Numbered from the stretch's first letter, positions 1 through 7,510 are shown. The stretch: DNA of 23,265 bases from an uncultured Clostridia bacterium (GCA_947177115.1 CAMWTG010000009.1:1-23265), one strand, 5' to 3'. The notes: a model not told the origin generated them from the letters alone. Numbers and translations are program-made.

Positions 1-625
1 GCAGGGTGATCTGGAAGAACTGGGCGATGCGCCCCGCGCCGTCCAGGCTGGCGGATTCGTAGAGGTCCACGGGCACCGCCGACATGGAGGCCATGTACAT
101 GACCATGTAGTAGCCGATGGCCTGCCAGACCATGGCGATGATGATGGAGATAATGACCATCTGCTGGTCCTTCCACAGGATCATCACATCGCGGCCGGAC
201 AGGAAGGACAGTACGGAGTTGAGCATACCGTTCTCCGGCTTGTAGATGGCGGAAAAAATGCCTGCGATGACCACTACCGACAGGATATTGGGTATGTAGA
301 AGATCACGCGGAAGAAATTCTGTCCCTTGATCTTCTCACGAGTCAGGATGGCGGCAAAAAGGATGGCGAAAAAGAAGGTGATCAGGGTCACCGTCACAAT
401 GAGCAGAATGGTGTTCTGCATGGCGGAGATAAACTTCGTGTCTTTCAACAGCACCTTGAAGTTATCCAGCCCCACGAAAGTCTCCGTTGGAGAGTAGGCT
501 CCCCGTTCAAAGAGGGACATGCGGAAGACGTTGAAGGTGGGCAGGACCATGAAGATGAAAAACAGGATGGTCGCCGGGGCTACGCACAGGGCAATGAATA
601 TGCTGCGGTCTTTGCTGCGGCGCAT
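1..625 (-). CDS. Carbohydrate ABC transporter permease, MalF/UgpA type (partial, 3' end outside window)
   Basis: About 208 residues are visible, starting MRRSKDRSIFIALCVAPATI and running off the left edge. The sequence is strongly hydrophobic with several membrane segments. At the edge it shows the conserved EAA-type cytoplasmic loop (ESASLDGAGRIAQFFQITL) that docks permeases onto their ATPase. This marks one of the two inner-membrane permeases of a CUT1-type sugar importer. The start at 625 is preceded by a GGGAGAG ribosome binding site. It lies downstream of the binding-protein gene on the same strand, separated by a stable hairpin, so the two are probably one operon. The second permease is expected just beyond the window. 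The substrate cannot be told from the sequence. Confidence 0.9.
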   Translation of the reverse strand, partial: MRRSKDRSIFIALCVAPATILFFIFMVLPTFNVFRMSLFERGAYSPTETFVGLDNFKVLLKDTKFISAMQNTILLIVTVTLITFFFAILFAAILTREKIKGQNFFRVIFYIPNILSVVVIAGIFSAIYKPENGMLNSVLSFLSGRDVMILWKDQQMVIISIIIAMVWQAIGYYMVMYMASMSAVPVDLYESASLDGAGRIAQFFQITL

Positions 626-657
626 GAAATCTCTCCCTTCTCTCTGATAGATACAGC

Positions 658-687
658 GGCGGCGGTGAGCAAACGCTCACCGCCGCC
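658..687. other. Intercistronic hairpin between binding-protein and permease genes
   Basis: A perfect 13-bp stem (GGCGGCGGTGAGC paired with GCTCACCGCCGCC) closes a four-base loop. No T-run follows on the minus strand, so it is not a full terminator. Such hairpins after a binding-protein gene typically protect its mRNA 3' end and give more binding protein than permease. That role is inferred. Confidence 0.75.
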
Positions 688-732
688 TGCCTTACGGACT
701 ATGTGATTACAGGTTTATAGGGGTTGTCAGGA

Positions 733-2142
733 TCACTCCATGATGTTCTCGCGCATCTGGTCGCTGGCGGCCTTCACATCGGCGATCCACTGATCCTCGG
801 TCACGGAGCCGTTGACCAGGCCGTTGACGGGATCAAGGAAGACCTCGCGGACAGTACCCAGGCCGGCCACCGCATTGTAAGCGGCGAAGTTGCCCATAGC
901 GGCATCGGCGCCGTTATCATAGATGGAGTAGAACATCTTGTTGTCGCCCTCCAGGTTGTCGGTCAAACCGGGCACGGGCTGGATGGCGCCGCCCTTGGCG
1001 AAGATGGCGCAGGCCGCATCGCTGTACAGGAAGGCCACGAACTGCTTGGCGGCGTCCAGGTTGGGAGCGCCGGCGGGGATCCAGGCCTGCTCCAGCCAGC
1101 AGTAGCTGGCGCCGTTTCCGCCGGCCTTGGCGGCGGGCAGGGCGGTCATGCCCCAGGCGAAGCCGTCAGCACGGGGAGCCTCGGCCATCTCGCCCACGAT
1201 CCAGGTGCCGTTGGGCATGAACAGGGCCTTGTTGTCCAGGACCAGCTGCTGGTTCTGGGTGAAGTCCTGATCATTGGCCTGGGCGGGGGTGACGGGGTTG
1301 GTGTAAGAGGCCAGCTTGGTAATAATGTCGAAGCACTCCTTGGCCTCGGGGGTATCCCAGATGCCCTCCTCATAGCGCAGGGCCTTGTTGTAGAAGTCGG
1401 GGCCGCCCACGGAGTACATCAGCGCGTACAGGAAAGCGTCAAAGTAACCGGTGGTGGGATAAGTAAAGAGGTACATATCCTCGGGGAGGCTGTCGGCCAG
1501 AGCCCACATCTCGTCCCAGGTGGCGGGCACGGTCCAGCCGTTCTGCTCAAAGAGGCCGGCGTTGTAGAACAGGCCGCAGGGAGAGTAGAACATGGGGGCC
1601 AGATAGGTCTTGCCATCGTTGTAGGGGTTGGTGACGGAGGTGTCGGTGAAGCCGCCCACGATCTTGTCGGAGACCTTCACGCTCTCGCCGGGCACGGTCA
1701 TGCTGAGCACATCGGTGATCTCGGCGATGTTGCGGTCCTTGATGAACTGCTCGGTGAGGCCCTTCTCACGACCGGTGGCCAGATGGATGACATCGGGGAA
1801 CTCGCCGCCCTGCATGGAGGGCCCGATGACGTCTTCCAGGTTCTTGTCGCAGATGAGGTCCACCTTGATGCCGGTGGCGGCGGTGAAGGCATCGCAGACT
1901 TCCTGCCACATGCCGGGATAGGCTTCCTCGTAGCCGGAGGCCAGAGCGGCCACCTGGATGGTCACATCTCCGGCGGGCTCGGGAGCGGGCTCAGGATCGG
2001 GGGTGCTGGGGGTCTGATCATCGCTCTGCTGGGGCTGATCGTTAGCCGGGGGCTGGTCGTTGTTCCCGCCGCCGCAGCCGGCCAGCAGGCCCAGAGACAG
2101 GACCAGCGCAAGAAGCAAGCTGAGAGTTTTCTTCATTTTCAT
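733..2142 (-). CDS. Extracellular sugar-binding lipoprotein (SBP family 1)
   Basis: This 469-residue protein is the solute receptor of the adjacent ABC importer. It begins with a lysine-rich signal peptide and a lipobox LLAGC, so Cys23 would be lipidated and the protein anchored outside the membrane. A low-complexity Pro/Asp/Gln/Glu linker follows (about residues 24-60). The rest matches the family 1 carbohydrate-binding fold, with typical stretches such as FYNAGLFEQNGWTVPATWDE and FMPNGTWIVGEMAEA. Length is usual for the family. The start at 2142 follows TAGGAGGAAAA; a second ATG two codons later is also possible. The gene is divergent from an AraC-type regulator that probably controls it. 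The ligand is unknown; an oligosaccharide is likely. Confidence 0.93.
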   Translation of the reverse strand: MKMKKTLSLLLALVLSLGLLAGCGGGNNDQPPANDQPQQSDDQTPSTPDPEPAPEPAGDVTIQVAALASGYEEAYPGMWQEVCDAFTAATGIKVDLICDKNLEDVIGPSMQGGEFPDVIHLATGREKGLTEQFIKDRNIAEITDVLSMTVPGESVKVSDKIVGGFTDTSVTNPYNDGKTYLAPMFYSPCGLFYNAGLFEQNGWTVPATWDEMWALADSLPEDMYLFTYPTTGYFDAFLYALMYSVGGPDFYNKALRYEEGIWDTPEAKECFDIITKLASYTNPVTPAQANDQDFTQNQQLVLDNKALFMPNGTWIVGEMAEAPRADGFAWGMTALPAAKAGGNGASYCWLEQAWIPAGAPNLDAAKQFVAFLYSDAACAIFAKGGAIQPVPGLTDNLEGDNKMFYSIYDNGADAAMGNFAAYNAVAGLGTVREVFLDPVNGLVNGSVTEDQWIADVKAASDQMRENIME

Positions 2143-2172
2143 TTTTCCTCCTACAATTTGTTGAAACGCCTG

Positions 2173-2190
2173 CCGGCGGGGGTCCGCCGG
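2173..2190. other. Hairpin near the 5' end of the binding-protein mRNA
   Basis: CCGGCGG and CCGCCGG form a 7-bp stem with a four-base loop. If transcription starts near 2196 on the minus strand, this hairpin would sit almost at the mRNA 5' end, where such structures often slow decay. The role is inferred. Confidence 0.45.
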
Positions 2191-2202
2191 TTTGATGATA
2201 CC

Positions 2203-2208
2203 AGTATA
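2203..2208 (-). promoter_or_regulatory. Candidate -10 element for the binding-protein operon
   Basis: TATACT lies on the minus strand about 60 bases before the binding-protein start. No good -35 hexamer is seen 16-18 bases upstream, which fits a promoter that depends on an activator such as the neighbouring AraC protein. Confidence 0.45.
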
Positions 2209-2252
2209 GCCCTTTCCGGCGGGGAATGCTACCGGATTGTTGCGCTGCTCTT

Positions 2253-2270
2253 TATAGATATTGCTCTATA
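2253..2270. promoter_or_regulatory. Inverted repeat, candidate regulator operator
   Basis: A perfect dyad TATAGA-N6-TCTATA is centred about 65 bases upstream of the predicted transcription start of the binding-protein operon, in the divergent region shared with the AraC gene. This is a usual distance for an activator site. AraC-family proteins more often use direct repeats, so the assignment is tentative. Confidence 0.35.
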
Positions 2271-2400
2271 GTCTTCGGCGGATTATCCAAAAGGTCCCCG
2301 GTCCGCCGGAAGAAACATAAACGATTTGCGCCGGACGCCATCAGGGAGATTCGGTGAACCCGCCAAAAAAACCGAAGTGAAAAGCATCGGGCTGGAAGGG

Positions 2401-2429
2401 TTGCACAAGCGGACGGAAAGTTGTATAAT
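2401..2429 (+). promoter_or_regulatory. Sigma-A-type promoter for the AraC-family gene
   Basis: TTGCAC and a perfect TATAAT are separated by 17 bases. Transcription would start near 2436, only about nine bases before the ATG at 2445 and inside the apparent ribosome binding site, giving a very short leader. Confidence 0.55.
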
Positions 2430-2444
2430 CAGAAGGAAGAAAAG

Positions 2445-3329
2445 ATGCGTCTTGTGGATTTTTACAAAATTGCGCTGGGGGAGGGAGTATTTTTGAACCG
2501 GTTTCAGTACAGTTTCTCCAAATCGCCGGCTCCGCCGCCCGGCGGCGCGCCGTGCCTGACCTACATCTCCCGGGATCAGTACGACCCGGAGGAATGGAGT
2601 TCCAGCCTGCACACCCATGGCTGCGCCGAGCTGTTTTTCATCACGGATGGGCACGGGAAGTTTCTGACCCAGGACGAGGCGTTCCCTGTAGCCGTCCACG
2701 ATCTGGTCATTGTCAACGCCGGCGTGCCCCATACGGAGCTCAGCCAGGCGGAGAGTCCCCTGCAATACATCGTCCTGGGGGTGGAGGGCCTGGAGGCCAT
2801 GGCCGGGGCGGACGGGTACACCATGCTCCATCTCCACACCGGGTGGACGGAGTTAATGGCCTGCCTGCACCTGATGCTCCAGGAGGCCTACGATGCCCTG
2901 CCGGGCTGCGAAGAGGTCTGCCGCCATCTGCTGGAGGTGGTGCTGGTCCGGCTGGAGCGGCAGAGGGGGCTGTCCTTCGCCGATGAGTCCGCCGGGTCCC
3001 GGGCCAGCCGGGAATGTGAGCTTGTCAGGCGGTACATCGACAATCATTTCAAAGAGAACCTCACCCTGGACCAGCTGGCCCGGATGGCCCATTTGAGCAA
3101 GTACTATCTGGTCCACGCTTTCCGGCGGGAATTCGGCGCTTCGCCTATCAGCTACCTGATCGGGCGGCGCATTGAGGAGAGCCGGTTTCTTCTGCGGGAA
3201 ACGGACCATACCCTCTCCCTTATCGCCGAGATTCTGGGCTTCTCCTCTCTGAGCTATTTCTCCCAGTGTTTCCGGCGGGCAGAAGGAATCAGCCCCATGG
3301 AGTACCGCAGACGGGAGAGGAAACGGTAA
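2445..3329 (+). CDS. AraC-family transcriptional regulator
   Basis: The 294-residue protein has an N-terminal cupin-like sensing domain (roughly residues 25-130, with HTHGCAELFFITDGHGKFLT) and a C-terminal pair of helix-turn-helix units in the last 100 residues (LTLDQLARMAHLSKYYLVHAF, then SLIAEILGFSSLSYFSQCFR), the AraC/XylS signature. It probably binds a sugar and regulates the divergent binding-protein and permease operon. I chose ATG 2445 because AGAAGGAAG lies just before it. A longer reading from TTG 2421 would begin inside the promoter. A hairpin at 3379-3408 closes the gene. Family and context are clear; the ligand and the sign of regulation are not. Confidence 0.9.
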   Translation: MRLVDFYKIALGEGVFLNRFQYSFSKSPAPPPGGAPCLTYISRDQYDPEEWSSSLHTHGCAELFFITDGHGKFLTQDEAFPVAVHDLVIVNAGVPHTELSQAESPLQYIVLGVEGLEAMAGADGYTMLHLHTGWTELMACLHLMLQEAYDALPGCEEVCRHLLEVVLVRLERQRGLSFADESAGSRASRECELVRRYIDNHFKENLTLDQLARMAHLSKYYLVHAFRREFGASPISYLIGRRIEESRFLLRETDHTLSLIAEILGFSSLSYFSQCFRRAEGISPMEYRRRERKR

Positions 3330-3378
3330 GCTGTCTCCGGGCCCGGACGGACCGAAGTTGGCCGGGAAGGCAGCAATA

Positions 3379-3408
3379 AAAGTCCCCGGAAGGCCTTCCG
3401 GAGACTTT
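3379..3408. terminator. Bidirectional terminator-like hairpin
   Basis: A nearly perfect 15-bp dyad, with one mismatch, is centred on AAGGCCTT and flanked by A- and T-rich ends on both sides. It could end the AraC transcript on the plus strand and the spore-protein transcript on the minus strand. Confidence 0.7.
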
Positions 3409-3539
3409 CAGAGTGTCAATAAAGATGCTGCGCACTTTTGTCTATATGTACATTTTGGCTGCACGGAGGCCGTTGTGGGCCGGTTCATCAAAATACGTAA
3501 TGTTTCCTCATTATTTGCGGTGGGCCTCCTGCCGCATTT

Positions 3540-3644
3540 TTAAGATGGAACAGATACAGCGGCCTCGCTGGCAGCCTCCATCTTGAACTTGTCCATAGCC
3601 TCGCGGGCCTCGGGGACGTTGATGCGGTTGTTCTTCTTAGACAT
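3540..3644 (-). CDS. Shortened alpha/beta-type small acid-soluble spore protein
   Basis: A 34-residue reading frame begins MSKKNNRINVPEAREAMDKF and continues KMEAASE, the first half of clostridial alpha/beta-type small acid-soluble spore proteins. These coat DNA in the spore core and are cut by the GPR protease at a site like the MEAASE region during germination. Normal members have about 60-70 residues, with a second conserved half containing a GYNGDLT-like stretch and GSVGG. Here the frame stops after VSVPS, and none of the three frames downstream encodes the missing half. AAGGAG sits before the ATG. It is either a broken copy or a short variant. An in-frame ATG seven codons upstream is less likely because it overlaps the ribosome binding site. 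Confidence 0.7.
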   Translation of the reverse strand: MSKKNNRINVPEAREAMDKFKMEAASEAAVSVPS

Positions 3645-4329
3645 TTCCTTTTTCTCCTTCTCCATTTTTGCGACGGCGCAGCGTCCGCAGAGAAGGTTCG
3701 GGCGGGAATCCGCTCAGGCCGCTCTGCATTGTCTTCGCCTTGGAGCGGCTGCTTTTGCATCCCGCCCTTGTCGCACCCATAGCATTTGCAGACCGCCGGG
3801 GAATATGCCAACGTTCCGCGCGGTAATTTTTTGCAGAACGGCTCTTGCCCTGCGAAGATCCTGTCCCGGAGGCAACGCGCGTTTATTTATATTCTTACTA
3901 TGCCAATGAAACGCGAAAACAATGTATCGCGCTCGCTTATTTTGCGTTTCTATATATAAGGTATATCCGCAGATTGCGGTAAGCATTGGGATGTACCGTA
4001 TTATTACTATATAGAAACACAGGAATAATACGGTTTGATTTGATCCGTTTTGCCCGCCGCCACTGCCGGCAGCCGAAAAATACGGCAAGTATCATCTTCC
4101 TGTACAATAATCACAGCGCATACTGGCAAAGCCTATGGCTGCGGCTCTTGGCGGAGCTTGTTTTTCTTCTGAAACTGCAAAAAATGACAAAAATATCATG
4201 ATTTTTCAGATAATCAGTCAATTTTTATTTGCAGTTAACAACAGGGCGGTTCTTGTTTGGGCATTCCGCCGAATTTTCAGGACCCGCAAAAAAAACCGAA
4301 AAAAAGTCCCCCATGGGGGGATTTTACAC
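3645..4329. other. Gene-poor region with several inverted repeats
   Basis: No convincing gene is seen; frames here lack ribosome binding sites or recognisable proteins. Base composition becomes AT-rich from about 3880. Inverted repeats occur at 3908-3950 (GAAACGC arms), 3967-3979 (CCGCA arms) and 3996-4033 (perfect 10-bp CCGTATTATT arms, 18-base loop). A C5/G5 dyad occurs at 4308-4319. Possible contents are the spore-protein promoter, an untranslated RNA and the upstream regulatory region of cooS. Confidence 0.5.
3780..3808 (-). promoter_or_regulatory. Possible sigma-G-like promoter of the spore-protein gene
   Basis: On the minus strand GCATA and AATGCTA are spaced by 17 bases, close to the forespore sigma-G pattern of GNATR and CATNNTA. 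It lies about 135 bases before the spore-protein start. The match is imperfect, so this is tentative. Confidence 0.25.
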
Positions 4330-4358
4330 TTGCTTTTTTCCGGCGGTTTTGTTATGAT
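4330..4358 (+). promoter_or_regulatory. Promoter of the CO dehydrogenase/acetyl-CoA synthase operon
   Basis: TTGCTT and TATGAT are separated by exactly 17 bases. The predicted transcription start near 4365 gives a leader of about 100 bases before the cooS ATG at 4468. Confidence 0.6.
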
Positions 4359-4416
4359 AAAAGCACTGTATTGTGAAAAATGTGACAATACGACCATAGC
4401 CTGATTTCATTTGGAG

Positions 4417-4456
4417 AGAAAGGAGCAACGGAAACACAATAAACCTTGTGTTTTCC
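4417..4456 (+). promoter_or_regulatory. cooS leader: ribosome binding site followed by a hairpin
   Basis: A strong AGAAAGGAG (4417-4425) is followed not by a start codon but by an inverted repeat, GGAAACACAA (4430-4439) with TTGTGTTTTCC (4446-4456, one bulged T), loop TAAACC. The first usable ATG is at 4468, 42 bases after the AGGAG. Folding the hairpin would bring the two closer. The core ACACAA-N6-TTGTGT is also a DNA dyad that a CRP/FNR-type or redox regulator could bind. Confidence 0.55.
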
Positions 4457-4467
4457 ACATTCCGACT

Positions 4468-6357
4468 ATGAAACTGATCACTGTCGAGCAAATGGAAGCT
4501 GCCACCGAACGGCTGCTGGAAACCGGCCGTCAGGTGGGCGCGGACTCCTGGCAGCAGCGCGTCAAGAACCAGACCCCTCATTGTAAATTCGGCGAGGAGG
4601 GCATCTGCTGCCGCATCTGCTCCATGGGCCCCTGCCGCATCACCCCCAAAGCCCCCCGCGGCATCTGCGGCTGCGATGTCCATGGCATTGTGGCCCGCAA
4701 CTATCTGCGCTTCACCGCAGGCGGCGCCGCCACCCACTCCGACCATGGCCGCAGCATCTGCCACACCCTGTACCAGACCAAGGAAGGCGGCAACTACACC
4801 GTCAAGGACCCCGAGAAGCTGAAGAGGATCGCCGGCGAGTGGGGTATCGCTACCGAGGGCAAGGATATCTATGACCTGGCCCACGAGGTGGCTGAGACCG
4901 CTCTCATGGAGTACGGCAAGCCCTTCGGCATCCAGCGCTTCCTTAAGCGCGCCCCCGAGCACACCCAGAAGCTGTGGCACGATGCGGGCATTGAGCCCCG
5001 GGCCATCGACCGGGAAGTCTCCCAGTCTCTGCACATGACCCACATGGGCTGCTCCTCTCTGCCGGAGGCGCTGATCCGCCAATCCCTGCGGGCCGGTCTG
5101 TCTGACGGCTGGGGCGGATCCATGTGCGGCACCGAGTTCTCCGATGTCCTCTTCGGCACCCCCAAGCCGGTGGACACCACCGCCAACCTGGGCGTCATGG
5201 AGAAAGACATGGTGAACATCGTGGTCCACGGCCACGACCCCTCCCTGTCCGAGATGATCGTGTTCTATGCCCAGGATCCCGAGATGGTGGCCCTGGCCAA
5301 GGCCAACGGCGCCAAGGGCATCAACATCTGCGGCGTGTGCTGCACCGCCAACGAGGTGGCCATGCGCCACGGCATCCCCATGGCCGGCAACTTCCTGCAG
5401 CAGGAGAACGTGGTGCTCACCGGCGCCTGCGAGGCCATCGTGGTGGATGTGCAGTGCATCTTCCCCGCCCTGGGCCCCCTGAGCAAGTGTTTCCACACCA
5501 AGTTTATCACTACCTCCGAGATCGCCCGGATGCCGGACAGCGAATTCATCCACTTCAATGAAGAGACCGCCGGCGACAATGCCAAGGCTATCGTCCGCAT
5601 GGCTGTGGAGAACTTCAAGAACCGCAACCAGGATCTGGTCCATATCCCCGATCTCAAGACCAACGCCACTGTGGGTTACTCCCTGGAGGCCATCAAGAAG
5701 TGCCTGGACGGCGTGACCAACACCCAGGTGGACGTCACCGGCACCACCAAGCCCCTGGTGGAGTGCGTCAAGTCCGGCGTGCTGCGGGGCGCGGTCGCCA
5801 TGGTCGGCTGCAACAACCCCAAGGTCCGTCCCGATACTGCCCATATCGCCCTGATGAAGAAGCTGCTGGCTAACGACATCATCATCGTGGTCTCCGGCTG
5901 CTCTGCCCAGGCTGCCGCCAAGGCCGGCCTGCTGGATAAGGAGGCTAAGGAGCTGTGCGGCGATGGCCTCAAGCGCGTGTGCGACTTGGTAGGCATTCCT
6001 CCTGTGCTGCATATGGGCTCCTGCGTGGATATCTCCCGCATGATGGTCCTGGCCAGCGATGTCGCCAAGGATTCCGGCTGGAACATCTCCCAGATCCCCC
6101 TGGTGGGCTGCGCCCCCGAGTGGATGAGCGAGAAGGCCGTGTCCATCGGCAACTATGTGGTGGCCACCGGCATCGACACTTACCTGGGCGTTGATCCCTA
6201 CACCAAGGGTTCCACCGAGGTCACCGAGCTGCTCCAGGGCGAGCACGGCGTGAAGGACTGGGTCGAGGCCAAGTACACCGTTGAGCTGGATATCGAGAAG
6301 CTGGGCGACCGGATGATCGAGGCCATCGAGGCCAAGCGTACCGCGCTGGGCATCTAA
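4468..6357 (+). CDS. cooS: Anaerobic nickel-iron CO dehydrogenase catalytic subunit
   Basis: This 629-residue enzyme interconverts CO2 and CO; next to acsB it most likely supplies CO for acetyl-CoA synthesis in the cytoplasm. All metal ligands known from crystal structures of the family are present. Cys39 and Cys47 fit the D cluster shared between the two subunits. Cys48, Cys51, Cys56 and Cys67 or Cys69 fit the B cluster. His256, Cys292, Cys330, Cys448, Cys478 and Cys519 (in HMGSCVD) fit the nickel-containing C cluster. The length is normal. The ATG at 4468 has no close ribosome binding site; the good one lies 42 bases upstream beyond a hairpin. A TTG at 4411 would precede that site and is unlikely. 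It heads the operon with the membrane protein, cooC and acsB. Confidence 0.97.
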   Translation: MKLITVEQMEAATERLLETGRQVGADSWQQRVKNQTPHCKFGEEGICCRICSMGPCRITPKAPRGICGCDVHGIVARNYLRFTAGGAATHSDHGRSICHTLYQTKEGGNYTVKDPEKLKRIAGEWGIATEGKDIYDLAHEVAETALMEYGKPFGIQRFLKRAPEHTQKLWHDAGIEPRAIDREVSQSLHMTHMGCSSLPEALIRQSLRAGLSDGWGGSMCGTEFSDVLFGTPKPVDTTANLGVMEKDMVNIVVHGHDPSLSEMIVFYAQDPEMVALAKANGAKGINICGVCCTANEVAMRHGIPMAGNFLQQENVVLTGACEAIVVDVQCIFPALGPLSKCFHTKFITTSEIARMPDSEFIHFNEETAGDNAKAIVRMAVENFKNRNQDLVHIPDLKTNATVGYSLEAIKKCLDGVTNTQVDVTGTTKPLVECVKSGVLRGAVAMVGCNNPKVRPDTAHIALMKKLLANDIIIVVSGCSAQAAAKAGLLDKEAKELCGDGLKRVCDLVGIPPVLHMGSCVDISRMMVLASDVAKDSGWNISQIPLVGCAPEWMSEKAVSIGNYVVATGIDTYLGVDPYTKGSTEVTELLQGEHGVKDWVEAKYTVELDIEKLGDRMIEAIEAKRTALGI

Positions 6358-6391
6358 AAAAGATACATACTGTTTTTGGGGAGAATATCCG

Positions 6392-6571
6392 ATGAAGAAA
6401 TTGCCCCTGGGTATTGTGTTCATTTTATTTGGCATCCTGCTGGAACTTGCGGAACTGAACAATATCTGGATTCCCGTCATCGATGTCCTGTTCGCCGATG
6501 TGTTTGGACTGATTTTTGGAATTATCGGGTTGGGCTTTGCTATTGCCGGATGCTTCGAGAAAAAACAGTAA
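6392..6571 (+). CDS. Small two-helix membrane protein inside the CO dehydrogenase operon
   Basis: A 59-residue frame begins MKKLPLGIVFILFGILLELA and ends CFEKKQ. It has two hydrophobic segments (about residues 5-20 and 35-53), so it is probably an inner-membrane protein. GGGGAG lies about nine bases before the ATG. It sits 34 bases after cooS and 25 before cooC, in the same direction, so it is almost certainly co-transcribed. I do not recognise the family. Its place suggests a link to CO dehydrogenase maturation, membrane attachment or nickel supply, but nothing in its sequence shows this. It has one cysteine near the C-terminus and no histidine, so an obvious nickel-binding motif is missing. 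Confidence 0.75.
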   Translation: MKKLPLGIVFILFGILLELAELNNIWIPVIDVLFADVFGLIFGIIGLGFAIAGCFEKKQ

Positions 6572-6596
6572 TTCATTTTGCAAAGAAGGATTTCCT

Positions 6597-7364
6597 ATGA
6601 AAGTAGCCATCACCGGCAAGGGCGGGGTGGGCAAGACCACCTTCGCCTCCACCCTCTGCCGTCTCTACGCCGCCGAGGGGCGCAACGTCCTGGCCGCCGA
6701 TGTGGACCCAGATGCTAACCTCGGGTTAGCGTTGGGCCTGACGGAGGAGGAGGTCAACGCCATCGTCCCCGTCTCCAAGATGAAGGAGCTGGCCAAGGAG
6801 CGCACCGCCGCCAACGAGTCCAACACCTTCTATAAGCTCAACCCCGAGGTCTCCGACCTGCCCGATGAGCTCAGCCGCGATGTCAACGGCGTGAAGCTGC
6901 TGGTCATGGGCACCGTGGACACCGGCGGCAGCGGCTGCGTGTGCCCGGAGCATGTGATGCTCAAGGCCATCCTGTCCAACCTGGTCTTCCGCAAGGACGA
7001 TGTGGTGGTCATGGACATGGAGGCCGGGCTGGAGCATCTGGGGAGAGGGACCGCGTCCGTGATGGACCAGTTCATCGTGGTCATCGAGCCCGGCGCCCGG
7101 AGCATCCAGACTTATGAGCGCATCAAGCAGCTGGCGGCGGACATTGGGGTCCACCGGGTGCGGGTGGTGGCCAACAAGGTCCGGGACCAGCGGGATGAGG
7201 AATTTCTCCGCCAGCGCATTCCGGCGGAGGACCTGCTGGGCTTCATCCACTACAACGCTGATGTCATTGAGGCGGACCGCAACGGGCAGTCCCCCTTTGA
7301 CTACAGCGACAAAGCCGTGGAGGAGATCCGGGCCATCAAAGAACGTATGGACCAGGAGAAGTAG
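6597..7364 (+). CDS. cooC: CO dehydrogenase nickel-insertion accessory ATPase
   Basis: The 255-residue protein is a MinD/ParA-type ATPase. Its deviant Walker A motif GKGGVGKTT is at the N-terminus, followed by DVDPDANLGLALG. A CVC motif (Cys114, Cys116) in the middle matches the CxC by which CooC dimers bind zinc or nickel. CooC proteins use ATP to help load nickel into the C cluster of CooS, which fits the upstream cooS. The start at 6597 follows AAGGA; an upstream extension in the same frame runs into the small membrane-protein gene and looks non-native. MinD-like proteins of other function are excluded by the CxC motif and context. Confidence 0.95.
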   Translation: MKVAITGKGGVGKTTFASTLCRLYAAEGRNVLAADVDPDANLGLALGLTEEEVNAIVPVSKMKELAKERTAANESNTFYKLNPEVSDLPDELSRDVNGVKLLVMGTVDTGGSGCVCPEHVMLKAILSNLVFRKDDVVVMDMEAGLEHLGRGTASVMDQFIVVIEPGARSIQTYERIKQLAADIGVHRVRVVANKVRDQRDEEFLRQRIPAEDLLGFIHYNADVIEADRNGQSPFDYSDKAVEEIRAIKERMDQEK

Positions 7365-7367
7365 AGT

Positions 7368-7458
7368 TTCGTAGGGCGCGATGATCCGGCGCGCCGTTCT
7401 CCGAAACTGCCCATCTGATTTGAAGACGGCGGGCCGAGGTCGTCCCGCCCTACACGAA
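7368..7458. repeat. REP/MITE-like inverted-repeat element, copy 1
   Basis: The cooC-acsB gap holds a dyad with ends TTCGTAGGGCG and CGCCCTACACGAA, the same style as the element at 13768-13847 (GTAGGGGCC ends). It is non-coding and would fold into a hairpin in the operon mRNA. It may be a degenerate mobile repeat or an mRNA-stability element. Confidence 0.55.
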
Positions 7459-7510
7459 GAATAAACCGCAAAAACAAAAATTTCCAGTATCGTGAGGAGT
7501 GAATCATAAC

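Noticed and set aside
3488..3811. Frames of about 107 codons overlapping the spore-protein gene on both strands
   Set aside because: They lack ribosome binding sites and protein similarity; the 34-codon spore-protein frame explains the region better.
4411..4467. Possible TTG start of cooS at 4411, adding 19 residues
   Set aside because: The TTG lies before the only ribosome binding site, and the added residues do not belong to the known N-terminus of the family.
4324..6576. A 750-codon open frame antisense to cooS, and similar long antisense frames opposite acsB, the binding-protein gene and the exporter genes
   Set aside because: Their translations are low-complexity (His, Gly, Leu, Ala rich), as expected from the complement of GC-rich codons. 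They lack family motifs, while the opposite strand encodes clear enzymes.
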